Source: Rhopalosiphum padi
Taxonomy: Eukaryota > Arthropoda > Insecta > Hemiptera > Aphididae
Direction of reading: 5' to 3'
DNA length: 64,000 nt
Assembly (NCBI RefSeq): GCF_020882245.1
Contig: NC_083597.1
Location: forward strand, 60,614,152-60,678,151
Shown here one piece after another: positions 35,641 to 48,800 of this stretch (the first letter of the stretch is position 1; every line of letters starts with the position of its first letter). The translations under genes and the position numbers were made by a program. The notes under the pieces are model-generated. The model saw only the letters and a program-made list of their open reading frames with translations, did not search any database and had not been told where the DNA came from.

Positions 35641-38180
35641 ATGTATTATAACCTATTCCTTTAAACCATGGGTAGTACGTAAGTTTTTTCGTGTACAGTG
35701 TGATTTTTATAATGTTATACCTGTAATACAACTGTATAGACATTTTTTCGCGAATTCCTTCACACGGGCAGTATAAACGCGGGTTTGTTATATATTATTA
35801 TTTATTATCGAATAATTGTTAGTAGGTATATTATAATAATATACAGAAGCTGTCCATCCACCAAACGCAGATGAATTTCTCGAATCCAACCGCGAAATGT
35901 ACATTTTGATCCTATATTAACCGTATAATATTAATCAAACGGAATTTTTAAAAATTATTTTTTAATTATTATATTATTCACATTGTAGGCTATATGCTAT
36001 GCGACCATCTCACTGACATACATAGTTTCAAAACTTCTGATTTCTATAAATATCTATTTAGGTACATTGCGTTATAATGTTATAAAATCTATAAATTATT
36101 ACGGAATACGGAGTGCAGGCCATTAGCTACAATAAAAAATGAATGCATTATAATTTGTTACATTTTAAAAACAATGACTACCAATAAACAATAAAATACC
36201 TACACTATTTAGTGGTTACATGTAATGAGCACAGGAATGAGGTTAAAATATTAAATGGATTTAAAGATGTAATCAATTTATTGAAAAAAATAGTAATACG
36301 TAATAGATGCATTTTTATTTTATTTTATTTTTTTATAGCGTTTAATTAAAATAGGGAATTATGTTTATTTTAATAGATAATGCAAAAGACTGTATAGGTA
36401 ATAAAACTCTTAAAATGTCTAAATTAGTTTCATATAAAAATTAATGGATTTACTCGGCTGCTATGGCTGCTATTTATGTATTCCAGTTAGGGGTTATTGA
36501 CAATAATAATAAGCGGAGGCTATTTATGTGTTCCCAACCTCACCCTCCAAGTACATTAAATATAAGCGTTTTATTTTGATGACTTAGTGACTAGTTCAAA
36601 ATATAAATTAATTGTAATTGGCTATAAAGTCCATCACATTCACAGAAAAACCTAACCATACTGTATAATAGTAATTATATAAAAGTAAATCAAAATGATA
36701 TAAATTGAAGTTACCAACCATTACTATAGTAATAATTGTAGGCTGTAGTAACAGGTACCTACAAATTACAATAAATAAATTAACACCTTTTATTAGTAAA
36801 TATTTAAAAGATTTATTTTAACAGTTATTAATTTAGAGTTGGGATTTATTTACAATTGTATTCAATTCTAAAATACATAACTATTCACATATCTTATAAT
36901 TATAAAATCAGCGATGGATTGTAATGGGATTATTTGCTTATTATGTCATATGATCATGACATAAATTGTATTCATATACCTACCTAAAATACTAATTGAT
37001 ATAATTATACCTATTTATCATTAGCCTGATTATTAAACAAATTACTAATTAAAAAACAGTACACAGATTAAACTTAGATTTTCTTTTTAGATTTTTAGCA
37101 AGCAACAATCAATTATAGATGCAAAAGACGAATCTAAGTCAAAATATCCAAATTTAAAAATGTACTCAACTTTTTTTTTAATTAACATAAACATTTTAAA
37201 CGTCGATATACTCGAATAATATAAAATAAATAAAATATTAAATGATTCATTTACGTAGACTAGTAAATAACGCCAAATATTTCCTAATAAAATTAGCTCA
37301 AGTATTAAATTATAAAATTGCAAGCATATAACAATTTTTTTTTAAATGAAAAAATAACAGATTTCGTGAGTCGATTTTGACTATTTTGTTCATGTGTTTG
37401 TATGTTCGGTAATTTTGTATTTTCCCGAGCTGAAATCTCTTCCCAACCCGCCCCAACCCTCCTAAGTTGAGCTTTTAATTTTTGTTAAAAGCTATACTAA
37501 TATTCTAATAATAAATAAAAATAATGATATACCTATATATAATATTATTATCAAAACTCACCAAGCTCGGCTCATGGATCGATACTCTATATAGGTACCC
37601 ACACTCACCTACGACGAAGGTAAGATGTAATAATATAAAAATGGTATATAAATAATATTAACTGAATTCGTGACAACTCTCCGTTAAAAATATATTTTGG
37701 TCAACAAGGAAAAAAATTTAAATAAATAAAGTTAAAATTTTAATTTTTTTGTATTTTATAAATTAATTGGATATTATATAAAATTATCACGTGTTTATTT
37801 ATTTATATTTATTATAATAAAAATAACCAGTTATTCCATCATAATTTGAGATATGAGTTTAGATGACACTACAATATAACGCACATTTCTTTGGGGAGGT
37901 AATGGTTCACCGAAATTTGCTAGTATGGTGCATTTACGCTTCACTGGACGAGAGCACAATAGTTTCGAATGTGAAAAAATAAGCCTGGAAGAAGCATAAA
38001 ATATAAGAAATACTATGCATCACAAATTAGTTTGTTTGAACATTCGATTCTAATTTTTGTACAAAAATTCTTGATCAAAATGTCTTGATCTAATTTTAAA
38101 ATGTCTGTATAGTAATAATCAGCCAACACTGAATTCAACACGAAGCAAAATTATATGAGTGGATCCTTAGCGATTCTTTG
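35640..38180. other. AT-rich stretch, nothing recognised
   Basis: No gene, RNA or complete element stands out here. Confidence 0.5.
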
Positions 38181-38187
38181 AGTAATA

Positions 38188-38340
38188 CAGTGGCGTGCTC
38201 ACGGGAGGATCAGGGTGTCATATCCCCATCTTTGGATTTTTTTGTTATGATATATTAACTATACGAAAAAAAAATGTAGGGTATGTGACAAGTCAAAAAT
38301 AAATATCCCCCTCTTTTCAAAAAAGCTGAGCACGCCACTG
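38188..38340. mobile_element. 153-bp hAT-type miniature element with 8-bp duplication
   Basis: CAGTGGCGTGCTCA is perfectly inverted at the right end (TGAGCACGCCACTG). GAGTAATA flanks both sides (38180-38187 and 38341-38348). It is short, non-coding and well preserved. Confidence 0.85.
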
Positions 38341-38349
38341 GAGTAATAA

Positions 38350-40990
38350 TATAATATTATTAACTCTAAAAACTTCATAATACTTTTGATGAATAAGTCT
38401 ATATGTAACCTTCAGTGTTTAAGTTAAATTTATTCGTTTTGTACCATTATTGATGTACCATATAGTATATATGTATATATTATTTTACATCCTATGTTGT
38501 TGTATATTATATTATACAATAATTACCACTATCTACACATTCAGAGTACCGACCACCACCTTTGTCCACAATATTCACAGCAGGCTTTACTTGTTAATTA
38601 TTATCATTGATTATATATAGCAGAGTATGTATAGGTACTATGGTCTATACTATATATGATAGCTTGTGAAATGTGAAAATGTCTTTAGTCTAATATGTTG
38701 AATAATACCGCCGAGTATCAATAATAAAAATATGTGATTTCCAGCACTGACATGACTAAATATGATAAAATTTTATAACTAATCCACGATTCCAGTATGT
38801 AGTTTTATAATACACGTTTTTTCGTTAAAATTAGGTATATCACAGCATTCGCAGCACATAAAAACCTTTAAGTTTTAATTTACTTGATACCTATCAAATA
38901 TCAAACTAGTTCACAAATAAAACCGTTAATATTATTACTGAGTAGATAAATACATCAATATTATAGTATATTTAATATGTATAATAATAATAGAATAAGT
39001 TACTAACTCATGAAGATAAAATAAATTATATTTTCATTACATCTTCATTTGATAAATATAAGTAGTATAGTGACCTGGTTTAAAATATCAATAATAAATA
39101 TAATATGTTATGTATTGTTAGTGTCGTTTTTATTGTATACCCGTTTATACTTTTATGTGACATATGTAAGGTACACTAATAGGGGTGCATAATATTGTAG
39201 TTCGTAAAGCGACATGTTTATAGGTACCCTCTTTTGGGATTCAAAGAAATCTTAAAAATCATTTTGACGACCTTATTGCTTATTATCTCTTATATTACAT
39301 TCAACATACTATATGTTCCTCCTATTTATCGTACGATATTAAGCGAAAATCTAATCCTAAGCTCAGTACCTACCTATTGAGTTTTAAATACCCGTGTATA
39401 TACGGAGGGGGAGAAATGCTCGAGGGAGAAAAGCACGTTCGGTAAATACATTTAACAAATAACAATACTTATAAACTCGTCTGTAACGACAGATTATACC
39501 CACTACCCAGGTGGCAGGTAGTTATATAGCATATAATCGATTTTAAAATACTTTATATATTATTAGTCCAATAGGATAAATACCAATATTCGGTATTATT
39601 AAATATTATTCAAACGAAATAAAATACAAAAATAAATAAATACAAATATTGATATTATGAGAAAATTATACAAATTCTTTAATTTATACTTCTTCGATAT
39701 TAAATTGAAAATAAGGTGTTAATAAAATGCAAACATCTAAAATTTATAGTCATACAAATTTTTTTCATAATTAATATACTTTTAAATTACTTATTATGTA
39801 TAGAGGTAGAGATTTAGTAACAAAACCGTAGTTAGTCGTCGTTACAATATCAAATTTATCCGTTAATAGATTCAACATTTCTACATCCCTATAATGCAAT
39901 TGCTTTTTTTTGGAAAATTTGAAAAGTACTTTTTTACCTGATAGAACAAAGTAAATTGAATAATATCAAAAATATAATAATTAATACGACCAACACAACT
40001 TGTTTTATAGTCAATTTATTGATGACTATATTAGTATTATAGTATAGTGGTCATTGAGTGATAATGCAAACATTATTGTTCGTTGCTTAATTACATATTA
40101 TTTGATTTGGTAATTAGTAAATTTAGTAGATTACATGTATAGACCGAAAGCAATAAATTATAATATATTTTTTAACTATTGTAGTAGTGGAATTTATAAA
40201 AAAAAGTAATTCCAATAAATAGAATTCCGTAAATATGTTAGCAAAATTTAGAATTCCAATTCACTTGTATAAAAACTAATGAATATTACCTCTTTGCTTT
40301 TAGGTCCTAACTCCTAAAACTTAGGTACACGTCTGTAATAGGTTTTATTCTCTTTTTATCTTTTAAAAATAAAATCAAGTTCTGAATCTGCCTCAACTTT
40401 TTTATGAATTAACTGCAAATATGATATTGTACTATACATATAGGGATGTTTTCAAACTATTTCAATGAACAATATTCAATTATTTCTTGATTTAACACTA
40501 AGTTGGACGTTAGTAAGTAGTAAGTACTCACAGACTACAATAAAAGTGCTTTAAGTGCTTATCCTCTATTTGGATAAGTTGGATATAGAATTATTATACT
40601 AAGAAAAGTTTCAAGTACCTAGTGTATTATTTACAAACCAGCGAAGTATTCCAATCTCGTACTAGTTTCTGAGCGGACGATAAATGTATATTGATTTTAT
40701 AACGATTAATGATGTGTGTGTGTTTTTTTTTATTAACTTTGCTCTTTGAGGGAGATTTCTGATACTAAATTAAAAATAGAATTCTAGGATCATAAAAGTT
40801 AAAAATTTATCGCTAATAGCTTTATCAAAAAACTATTTAGCGGGTTTATTCTCTTGTTATATGATAAAGAATAATTAATAGCAATATATACTAATATTTT
40901 AAGTAAATTCATAAGGCATAATCCTTATTGTATAGTAAAAATCAAATTAATTTAGGTTATAAATTGTTATATAGGTTATAATGGTTATAT
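38350..40990. other. AT-rich stretch, nothing recognised
   Basis: No gene or complete repeat is evident. Confidence 0.5.
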
Positions 40991-41000
40991 TTATTGGATA

Positions 41001-41368
41001 GTAGAGCCTCGATTATCCTTCAGTCACTGGACTAGACGAGCATTGAGTTTTGACGGATAATCGAAAAGACAAATATTTTTTTGAACATAAAACATACGCA
41101 TTATTAATACATTATTTATTAATTTTCAATGATTATGGCTAAATGACTTTTCAAAACAAAGATACGTCCGCAATTCCAATAAACTGTTTTTATCTCACCC
41201 ATAGAATATATATGTATATATGCATATATATCACTTATCTAGTTAATATTTTCGGAAAATTTCGGATAAACCAGCTTGTACACATAAGGCGATACGATTT
41301 ACTGTAACGTGCGAGTAGTGGATGTTAATCGAGAAATTCGGTTATCTGGGGACAGATAATCGATACTG
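41001..41368. mobile_element. pogo/Tigger-like miniature element
   Basis: The left end GTAGAGCCTCGATTATCC and the right end (reverse complement CAGTATCGATTATCTGTCC) form an imperfect inverted repeat, each abutting TA. GGATAATCGAA recurs inside. It is about 370 bp and non-coding. CAGTAGAGCCTCGATTATCC-like ends are typical of the pogo/Tigger group. Confidence 0.65.
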
Positions 41369-42593
41369 TACTTATACTAAAAAATACCTACAAAATAAAA
41401 AACCTTTAGATAATATTTTTTTGATAAAGTCGAATATCCTTTTTAAATAAAAATGTAATATCTGGCTAAAATATATTTGTTATTAATTATATAGCGTTAT
41501 TAATCTTATTATAGAATTAAAATAACATATTTAAAGAACCAATCGCCAACTGTTTATTATCAATATTAGAATAAAGTTATTTAGTTTATTTTCAAGTTTC
41601 AACATACATAGTTTGCAGTATGAAGTACATAAAGCTCATGGTTATATATGATGATCAGGATATGTATAAGGTTACTACTAATAAATTAATAACCCGCAAA
41701 TTGTTCAAATTATTATACACGCGTCGGACGCGTTTTATGAAAAATCAACTGCAGACTCAACAAGACGACAAACGGTAAATAAACGTAAATAGATACGAGT
41801 ATAGTTGGGGATTAATATTATATTTTACCCAACATAATACATATCTAGTTTTTATTATTAATGATTTTATTATTTATTACTACTATTATAGATTTATAGC
41901 CATTTATTATATATTATATAATACCAAACTTACTTTCTGTTTAATTTCAAACCTATTACCTATAACCTCGTTTATTCGTCGAAATTCGCGTCCATGCACC
42001 AGTGTTGAAAAGCGTTTTTATTTAAAACATTCTATATAATATGAACGCTTAAAACAATTTACAAAGGCTTGTAGCTAAGAATCCCGTACGTCTTGTATTT
42101 GAATCAAACATATTTTAATCCTAAAATTAAAAAATTTTTATTATTATTTGAAAATGAAAATATTAAAAGTTAATTTATTTAAATTGTATCTACACAATAT
42201 TCGACATTATCGAGTCTGGAGAAAATATAATATTACTCCGAGATCAAAAACAAATTTTACTAAGAACTTGTATGCACATTTAGTTTCAAACATTATAAGT
42301 ACAAAAAACTACTATAAATTATTCAATATGATCGAAAAGTAACTTTTGAGTTAAGGACTATATTATTGTTTTAAGGGATTATATCTTTACCCTATCCCCA
42401 ATTGTTGCCAGTTATTGACATTTATCTAAGTATTCCAAGTATATTTTAAGGGTAATCGTAAGTTTCTACATGAGAGTAGCAGGTAAAAAATTACATATTA
42501 TATTAATTCCTGCAAATGAAATGTATAAATACTATAAATTCCTAAACATTAAAAAATATATATCTGAAAGTTCCCATACGGCATTGCTTAATA

Positions 42594-43245
42594 CAGAGGT
42601 CTCCAACCTTTTTCACTTCGGGCCAAATCTGGGATGTTTTTTCACTGTGTGCCAACATTTTTCGTGGAATAAAGAGGTAAAGAAATTGAAGAATATATAA
42701 GATTCAATATTATACACCTACTATATTATTGTCTACTTACGCAGTTAGAAAAACCAGTCGATCACCAGTTCGATTGTGTTATTATTTTATGGTTATTGGT
42801 TACCACTTATCATTGGTGACCAAAGCTGTGTCCATACCTTTGACGCAGACTACAGAGGATGCAACTTGGTACATACCCAGGGAACGAAGGGGTTTTAGCT
42901 CTTCCTATACTAAGGAATATCTTAGTTAAAGGTGCCACCTGAAATCACAAGGTGCATACACTGCACCCCCCGTGGACACGCTAATGTTCGTGACCAACAC
43001 GCAAATTCGTGAATGTACTGTAAGTCAGATATGAGTGATCGAGGGTTGTATTATTAGCTATTAGTATATAAGTATGGCTGTAATAAGTTGTTATGAATAA
43101 CATCAAATGAAAAAATTAAGAAATTAATTTTATTTACCTAACTAATTAAATAAATTAAAAACTATGGATACTAATATATTATTTTAATAACATAAATTAG
43201 TGGCCCGGTTCAAAAACTTTGGCGGCCCATATGTTGGAGACCCCT
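42594..43245. mobile_element. Non-autonomous hAT-type element of about 650 bp
   Basis: CAGAGGTCTCCAACCTTTTT with GGGCC a few bases on matches the inverted right end TTGGAGACCCCTA preceded by GGCCC. The flanks (GCTTAATA and ACTTATAA) give only an imperfect 8-bp duplication. Open frames inside (parts of 42470-42700 and 42729-42929) have no transposase features. Confidence 0.65.
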
Positions 43246-43249
43246 AACT

Positions 43250-46200
43250 TATAATATATTAGTTCCTATATCAATGGCGCGGTGAACTAAAAATTTTCCA
43301 GAGGCAAGTTACAAATACACCGTGTACCCATTCCCACTATTATTACAAAAGGTGGGGGGACTTCCTATCGAACCGTAGGTATATTAATCTTACACCAATC
43401 GGTCCAATCGTTAATCTGTAGTCAGGCCTGGGCTCAAGGGGTAAGTGACAGGCCCACACCTAGAGAGGCATTTAACATTTTTGTATTAAGATTTGATGTA
43501 ATTATGTAATATTTACATGTAATGGGCGGAAAACTCAAGTTTTCCTATGTGTGTTTAAACACTTGAGCCAGGCGTGTACGTGTACCCGTTTTTGAACTAT
43601 TTATAGTCATGACAAGTTTTCAATTTTTTTTTTATAATTTTTGATAAAAATGATTCGTTGGGCCAAAATTCCTGATAACTTTTTTAGTAACTTGAAAATA
43701 GATATATGTTTGGAAAAGTATTGTTAAAAACTAAATACTAACATAAAAAAATGTACACGTATAACTTCGGAATATACAAGTGTGTGTACAGGTAAAATAT
43801 GAAAACAAAAATATAATGGTGGCGCTATCTGTCCAATTTATATGATGGAAAACAATAAAAGCTAATTAATATTTTGTCATAATAATATATGCTTATGATC
43901 ATACCACGTCATAAATAATATTATTATCAATGATTATAAAATACTATTTATAATCTAATCAATGGTTAATGGTACAATGACTATAATGTAGATTTTACAT
44001 TTACATCAATAGACAATGTTCATATTGTGTTTTTAACTTTTGGACTCAAGAACTAATACATGAAATACAAAACCTTCAACCTTGATAAGTAAAAAAAAAA
44101 ATGTCATTCCCTCGTGAAAACCTCGATTACTCGAAAGAAAAACTATAGATAACTCGAACATTCTGTGTTCCGAGTATAGACGGATAAAGACGAATAATTT
44201 AACAGTTTATCACGTTTATTATTGTATTTTTCATTCGGTTTATTTTCATTACATTCGACATTGACAATAATTGTCAAATGTCAATTGCGATCTATCAGTT
44301 ACACGTTGTACACTGTACGGTAGTATCGAATGTAAAAATTATTCATTATATTTTTATATTTTCATCATAATTTTAAAATAATAATAACAATAGACACACA
44401 CTACATGTTGTAATTATATGTAGCCATGTAGGTATGTACTATATACCTAATAACCTAATAATTAAAATCTATAATATATGCATACATTTTAAAAACTCTT
44501 AGTCAAAATTTTTTCCTAAAACCTTAGTAAGTCGAAAAAATTGCATTTCTCTTGAATTTCGATTCATCAAGATTCCACTGTACCTATGTACCTACTCATA
44601 TAAATGTATATATACGAATAAAAAGAAAAGAGCTCAAATACCGAACACTGTTTTATAACTATATATATACTGGCAATACAATATTTTAGAGCGTGTTAAT
44701 TACACAATTAAAACGGATTTCTAATCGAATTTTAATAATTGAAAGATACTAGAAAAAATAATTAAGGCGGTTGGAAGCAGCGTATTTATTTCACGTTTTA
44801 GACCTAAAAGCCTGACAAGATTACGCATACTTAAAATGATCATATTTTAATTCTGTAAAAAGATTTGAGTTGATCGACCTTTTTTCTAGGTTATCGTGGA
44901 AATCAAATTTTGATATTTTTTTAAAAATTGTTTTTAAATCTTATTTGAGTTTCTAAATTTTTTTTTAATTTTTAGATTTATTTTAGTGTTTTTTTTAAGA
45001 ATGTTAAACTGTTATTCTAAAATCAACTTCCATGATAACCTAAAAAACACAAGTAAAAATATTTTTACAAAATTAAAATACGATCATTTTGAGTTGGACG
45101 TAGTACCCGCAAGTTTGCTCAATTGACATCAATGTCTCCGTCTTACACACGTACAGCATACCAAATTTTCGTTCACCAGTTTCAATATTGTGCCGTTGGT
45201 TTTGATATTTGAGTGAACTGACCTATTATAAAATTGAAAGGTACTATTATTATCTAGCGCACCACGTAGCCTTTTATTGATATTATTAATTTTAAATAAG
45301 TTATAATTATTTTAAAACGTGCAGTTTAAACCCTGTATTTTTGTTTTTTCTTTTTTTCATGCCGTTTTTAGTGATAGAATTTATCTTGATTGACTTAAAT
45401 TTGAATCTACAGTTTATGTACCATAAAAAATAATACCATGTATTTTTCCATAAAAATAGGTTTTTAAAAACTTAAAAAACGTTCTTTCTATTATGTTATG
45501 TACATGTATCACAAATACAACTTAATTTTAAAAGATACAAGGAACAAAATATTATAATCATATTATCAGAATTAAAATACACAATATTTGGTTGTAAAAA
45601 ATTAAACTTTAATAGTAAACTGTCCATGAAATAATTTATAAATACACAAATAGGATTCAAATGTACTAAATTTACTATAAACTACAATCGTAGCCTAACA
45701 TATTAAGTATAAAATTTGTATTTAAAATACATATCAATGATACAATCTTTGATCAAGCATAAAGTACTTACTAGTTTTTGCAAAACTCAGTAAATAACAT
45801 ATACAATATATAAGCTTTTTTTTTAAAAAGTTTTAGCCGTTTATTTAGATCATTACATTTTAGATTGTTTGTGTTATGAAATATTTAGTCTTTCAGTTGG
45901 ATTATTGAGAAGTAATATAATAATTATTATAATGTTACATTAATAAATACATAAACTACGGTGTATGTGAAATTTCAAGACTTCAGAATGATTTAAGATT
46001 TTTTGAGTATTCAAAATAATGAGTGCTATCACTTTAAGACAGACCAAAAATATAGAAATCAATTAATACAATTTAAACAGCAAGTTGTAATAAAATAAAG
46101 GCTTTAATCCCTAACATTAATATATTACAGCAAATAAATAGTTCATACGAACCAAAGTATACTTAAAATTATATTCATTTTAATAAAAGACAAAATGTGT

Positions 46201-46320
46201 ATTTGTTATAAGTTAATTATGATTAACTGTTATTACTATTATAGTAATAAATAACTGGTACAATAATTATGATATTATGGATAATTTAAAAACTAAGTTT
46301 TTTTTCATTTAAAAACTAAG
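43250..46320. other. Intergenic AT-rich DNA with a degenerate pogo-like element
   Basis: About 44113-44580 has pogo-type ends: GTGAAAACCTCGATTACTCG on the left, and CCACTG before TA on the right, with an inverted TTGATGAATCGAA. The copy is diverged. Nothing else in this stretch is recognised. Confidence 0.5.
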
Positions 46321-46324
46321 ATTT

Positions 46325-46482
46325 AGGCTACAAAATGATTGTTTATTTATTGAAGAACTTAAATATTTCAAGTTTATAAATGGCATGAAATATTTTTAAT
46401 CATTATGATAATGTAAACAAATTATGTGGCTGTTGTTGTTTGTTTCATCAGTTTTTCTGTATAATTTTTGAAAGATTCACAT
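46325..46482 (-). other. Probable 3' untranslated exon of SC35
   Basis: On the - strand a good acceptor (TTTTTTACAG) ends at 46483, and exon sequence would run from 46482 downward. AATAAA signals on that strand lie at 46342-46351. It pairs with the donor GTAAAA that touches the SC35 stop codon at 46747, giving a 262-bp intron in the 3' untranslated region. Confidence 0.5.
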
Positions 46483-46746
46483 CTGTAAAAAATCAAATCA
46501 AAATTTAAAAAAATTAACATTTATATTTAGTTTACTGTAGATAACTTAATTGTATCTTAGTATGGCGGAAGTCTAATTTTTACATATGTAAAAATCAATT
46601 TATGATACTTATATTTGTTTTCATCGGGTTTATAAAAGATTTGAAAAATTGATGTGTCATTAAGAATAATGATTCTAATAATAAATATTTCCTTAGAAAA
46701 ATGGTTTAAAAATACAAGAAGAATAAAATAAATAATTAGTTTTTAC

Positions 46747-48533
46747 CTATGATCTTGACCGACTGGCTGACTTTGAATGTCCCCTTGAACTTTTACTACC
46801 AGAACGTGAACGTGATCGTGATCTAGAGTAAGAACGTGAACGACGGCCACGAGACCTGGACCTTGAGTATGAACGACGTCTAGGCGAACGAGACCTAAAT
46901 CAATAGCATTAACATGATTGGATGTATAATAATTATAACTAAAATCAAGTAACATACAACAATGTTTATGTTTAAAAACATTAAAATTAATTTCATCCAG
47001 TTGGGGTTAATTTATTTTTCATTTAATATTAATAAGGATTAAACTATTTAAGCGCAATAAAAAGAAAAAATGTGGGCATTGTAAAAAATTAAAAATCAGC
47101 TATTTCCTAACCCTAAACAGAGTTGCCAGGATGACTCAGGATTGCTTTGTTTAGTTATATTTATTTTTTAAATTCAGCAAACTGAAATCTGCAACTGGCA
47201 CTCGGCTGATCAGCAGCTAGTCAGCACTCAGCATGCATCTGCTATGGGCAGGAACAACGCCCTCGCCTTCTACTGCGGTCAGCACGATTATTACACCTTA
47301 GCTCAGCCTCAGCCTCAGCCTCAGCCACAGCACTCAGCCGCCACTCCCCAATTACACCCCACACCTGAAAATAGTGTCGCTGCTATGAATGGGTTTTCAA
47401 CAATGCTCAGTCTTTTAACAAAATAAATTAAGTTTTTTGATATTAAGTTGAAGAAGTAATGTAACAAGTAAAAATTAAAGGTAATTAATTCAGATAATGA
47501 ATACTTAAAATAAAAATTAATAACAAACAAAATCAATGAAAATCAAATTCTATTAAAAACTATAATAAAAAAAAAAAATAACAATATAAGTTTATATCTT
47601 GAATGAAATACCTAAAGAATATTTTTTACCATCTTGTTATAATATTGCTTGACATAAAAATATTTATTGTAAATTTAAAATATACTTCATAATATGAAAT
47701 AAATAATTTATATAAATTTATGATGAATACTTAGAATAAACCAAAATCATTCTTCATATATTATATATTTTACATATGAATTTTTTTAAGCCAAGCAACG
47801 ATAAAAGAGTTTATATGTAGTTGAATTAATGTTAGTTTTGTTTTGGTTTCCTGCACACATTGTTTTGAAGAAGCCAAACATTAAGCTGTAAAATTAAACA
47901 ATTTATTTCTTATTATTAGGATATTATACCTCCTGCGTCTTCTTCTATACGGTGAAGTTGGACGTCCATAGCGAGCCATCTGAACACGTAATTCTCTGCC
48001 ATCTAACATGCGACCGTCCATAGCATCTAATGCATCTTCAGCATCACGTTTATCATAAAATCTAAAGAAAAAAAATTTGATTACCATTCACCAGTAAATT
48101 TTTAATTGGAACTATATAATAACAATATCAGCAAGATTGTGCAAATCAGATAAGATCAAAGTTACGGATCACAGCGTTAAATTATATTGCCACCAAAGGG
48201 AACGTCAACCTGGCTAGCAGGGAAGCTCTACCCGTAGCGGCAAATAATAATGTGTATCGAGCTCAATGCTTAGTTTTATAATCATTTTTGCAAAACCAAA
48301 CGGCTACGGTCACGCGCCGGTCTGGTCAAAGGATATACTACTATTTTATACCTGACAAAAGCAAACCCTCTGCTCTCTCGAGTAAACCGATCACGGGGAA
48401 TGTAGATGTCTCCGACTTCTCCACACCTCTCGAACACTCTCCTCAGGTCCTCGGGCGTTGTCCTATAGGTGAGGTTGTCAACTTTCAGCGATACCATCCC
48501 TTCAATCCGTGGGGGCGGTCTGCTGTAACTCAT
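46747..48533 (-). CDS. SC35: SRSF2/SC35-type serine/arginine-rich splicing factor
   Basis: Exons 48533-48352, 48061-47930 and 46894-46747 join in frame to 153 residues, with both introns in phase 2. It starts MSYSRPPPRIEGMVSLKVDN, the near-invariant SRSF2 N-terminus. One RRM follows: RNP2 LKVDNL at 16-21, RNP1 RGFAFVRF at 55-62, then the DGRELRVQMARYGRP block. An RS domain (SRSRS repeats) covers about 98-153. Human SRSF2 has 221 residues and Drosophila SC35 about 195, so the RS tail here is short. Known role: nuclear-speckle protein that binds exonic enhancers and promotes spliceosome assembly. Final codons are TCA TAG and the TAG is immediately followed by a GTAAAA donor, so the stop is the last codon of its exon. 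Intron 2 carries an AGCCTC hexamer repeat (about 47300-47328). Confidence 0.95.
46895..47929 (-). other. SC35: SC35 intron 2 with a CAGC-rich repeat patch
   Basis: Most of this 1-kb intron is AT-rich. About 47190-47380 is rich in CAGC words and holds about four tandem CAGCCT units at 47300-47328. A short frame across it (47244-47426) is repeat-driven and not thought to be coding. Confidence 0.55.
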
Positions 48534-48800
48534 CGTGAATATGTTGTGTTCGCGGTAACTGGTCCTTACTGTACACCAAAAATACCGAAATTCACTCTAA
48601 TACGCGTAAAATACCGAGCGACAGTATTTATCGCATGACGACGATAACGCGTGCAACAAATTTACAAATTACAAAAATATAAAACAAAAATCGAAAACTG
48701 ATGACCGCGCGGATGAGACGTCCGTGAAAATGGCGGACGTTGGGACGTTATTCTTTACGGTCGTTACTCGTTAGTCGTTAGTCGTTACGCGGCCGGGGTA
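48534..48800 (-). promoter_or_regulatory. SC35: SC35 promoter and 5' leader
   Basis: This CpG-rich block lies directly upstream of the SC35 start. It includes AAAATGGCGGACG at 48727-48739, close to the YY1/Pho-type ATGGCGG element of housekeeping promoters, and a tandem GTTAGTC repeat near 48770. No TATA box is evident. The transcription start cannot be fixed from sequence. Confidence 0.45.

Noticed and set aside
42470..42929. Frames of 76 and 66 codons
   Set aside because: They fall in or across a non-autonomous hAT element and have no transposase motifs.
47244..47426. 60-codon Gln/Pro-rich frame inside SC35 intron 2
   Set aside because: It reads through AGCCTC repeats on the strand opposite to SC35.
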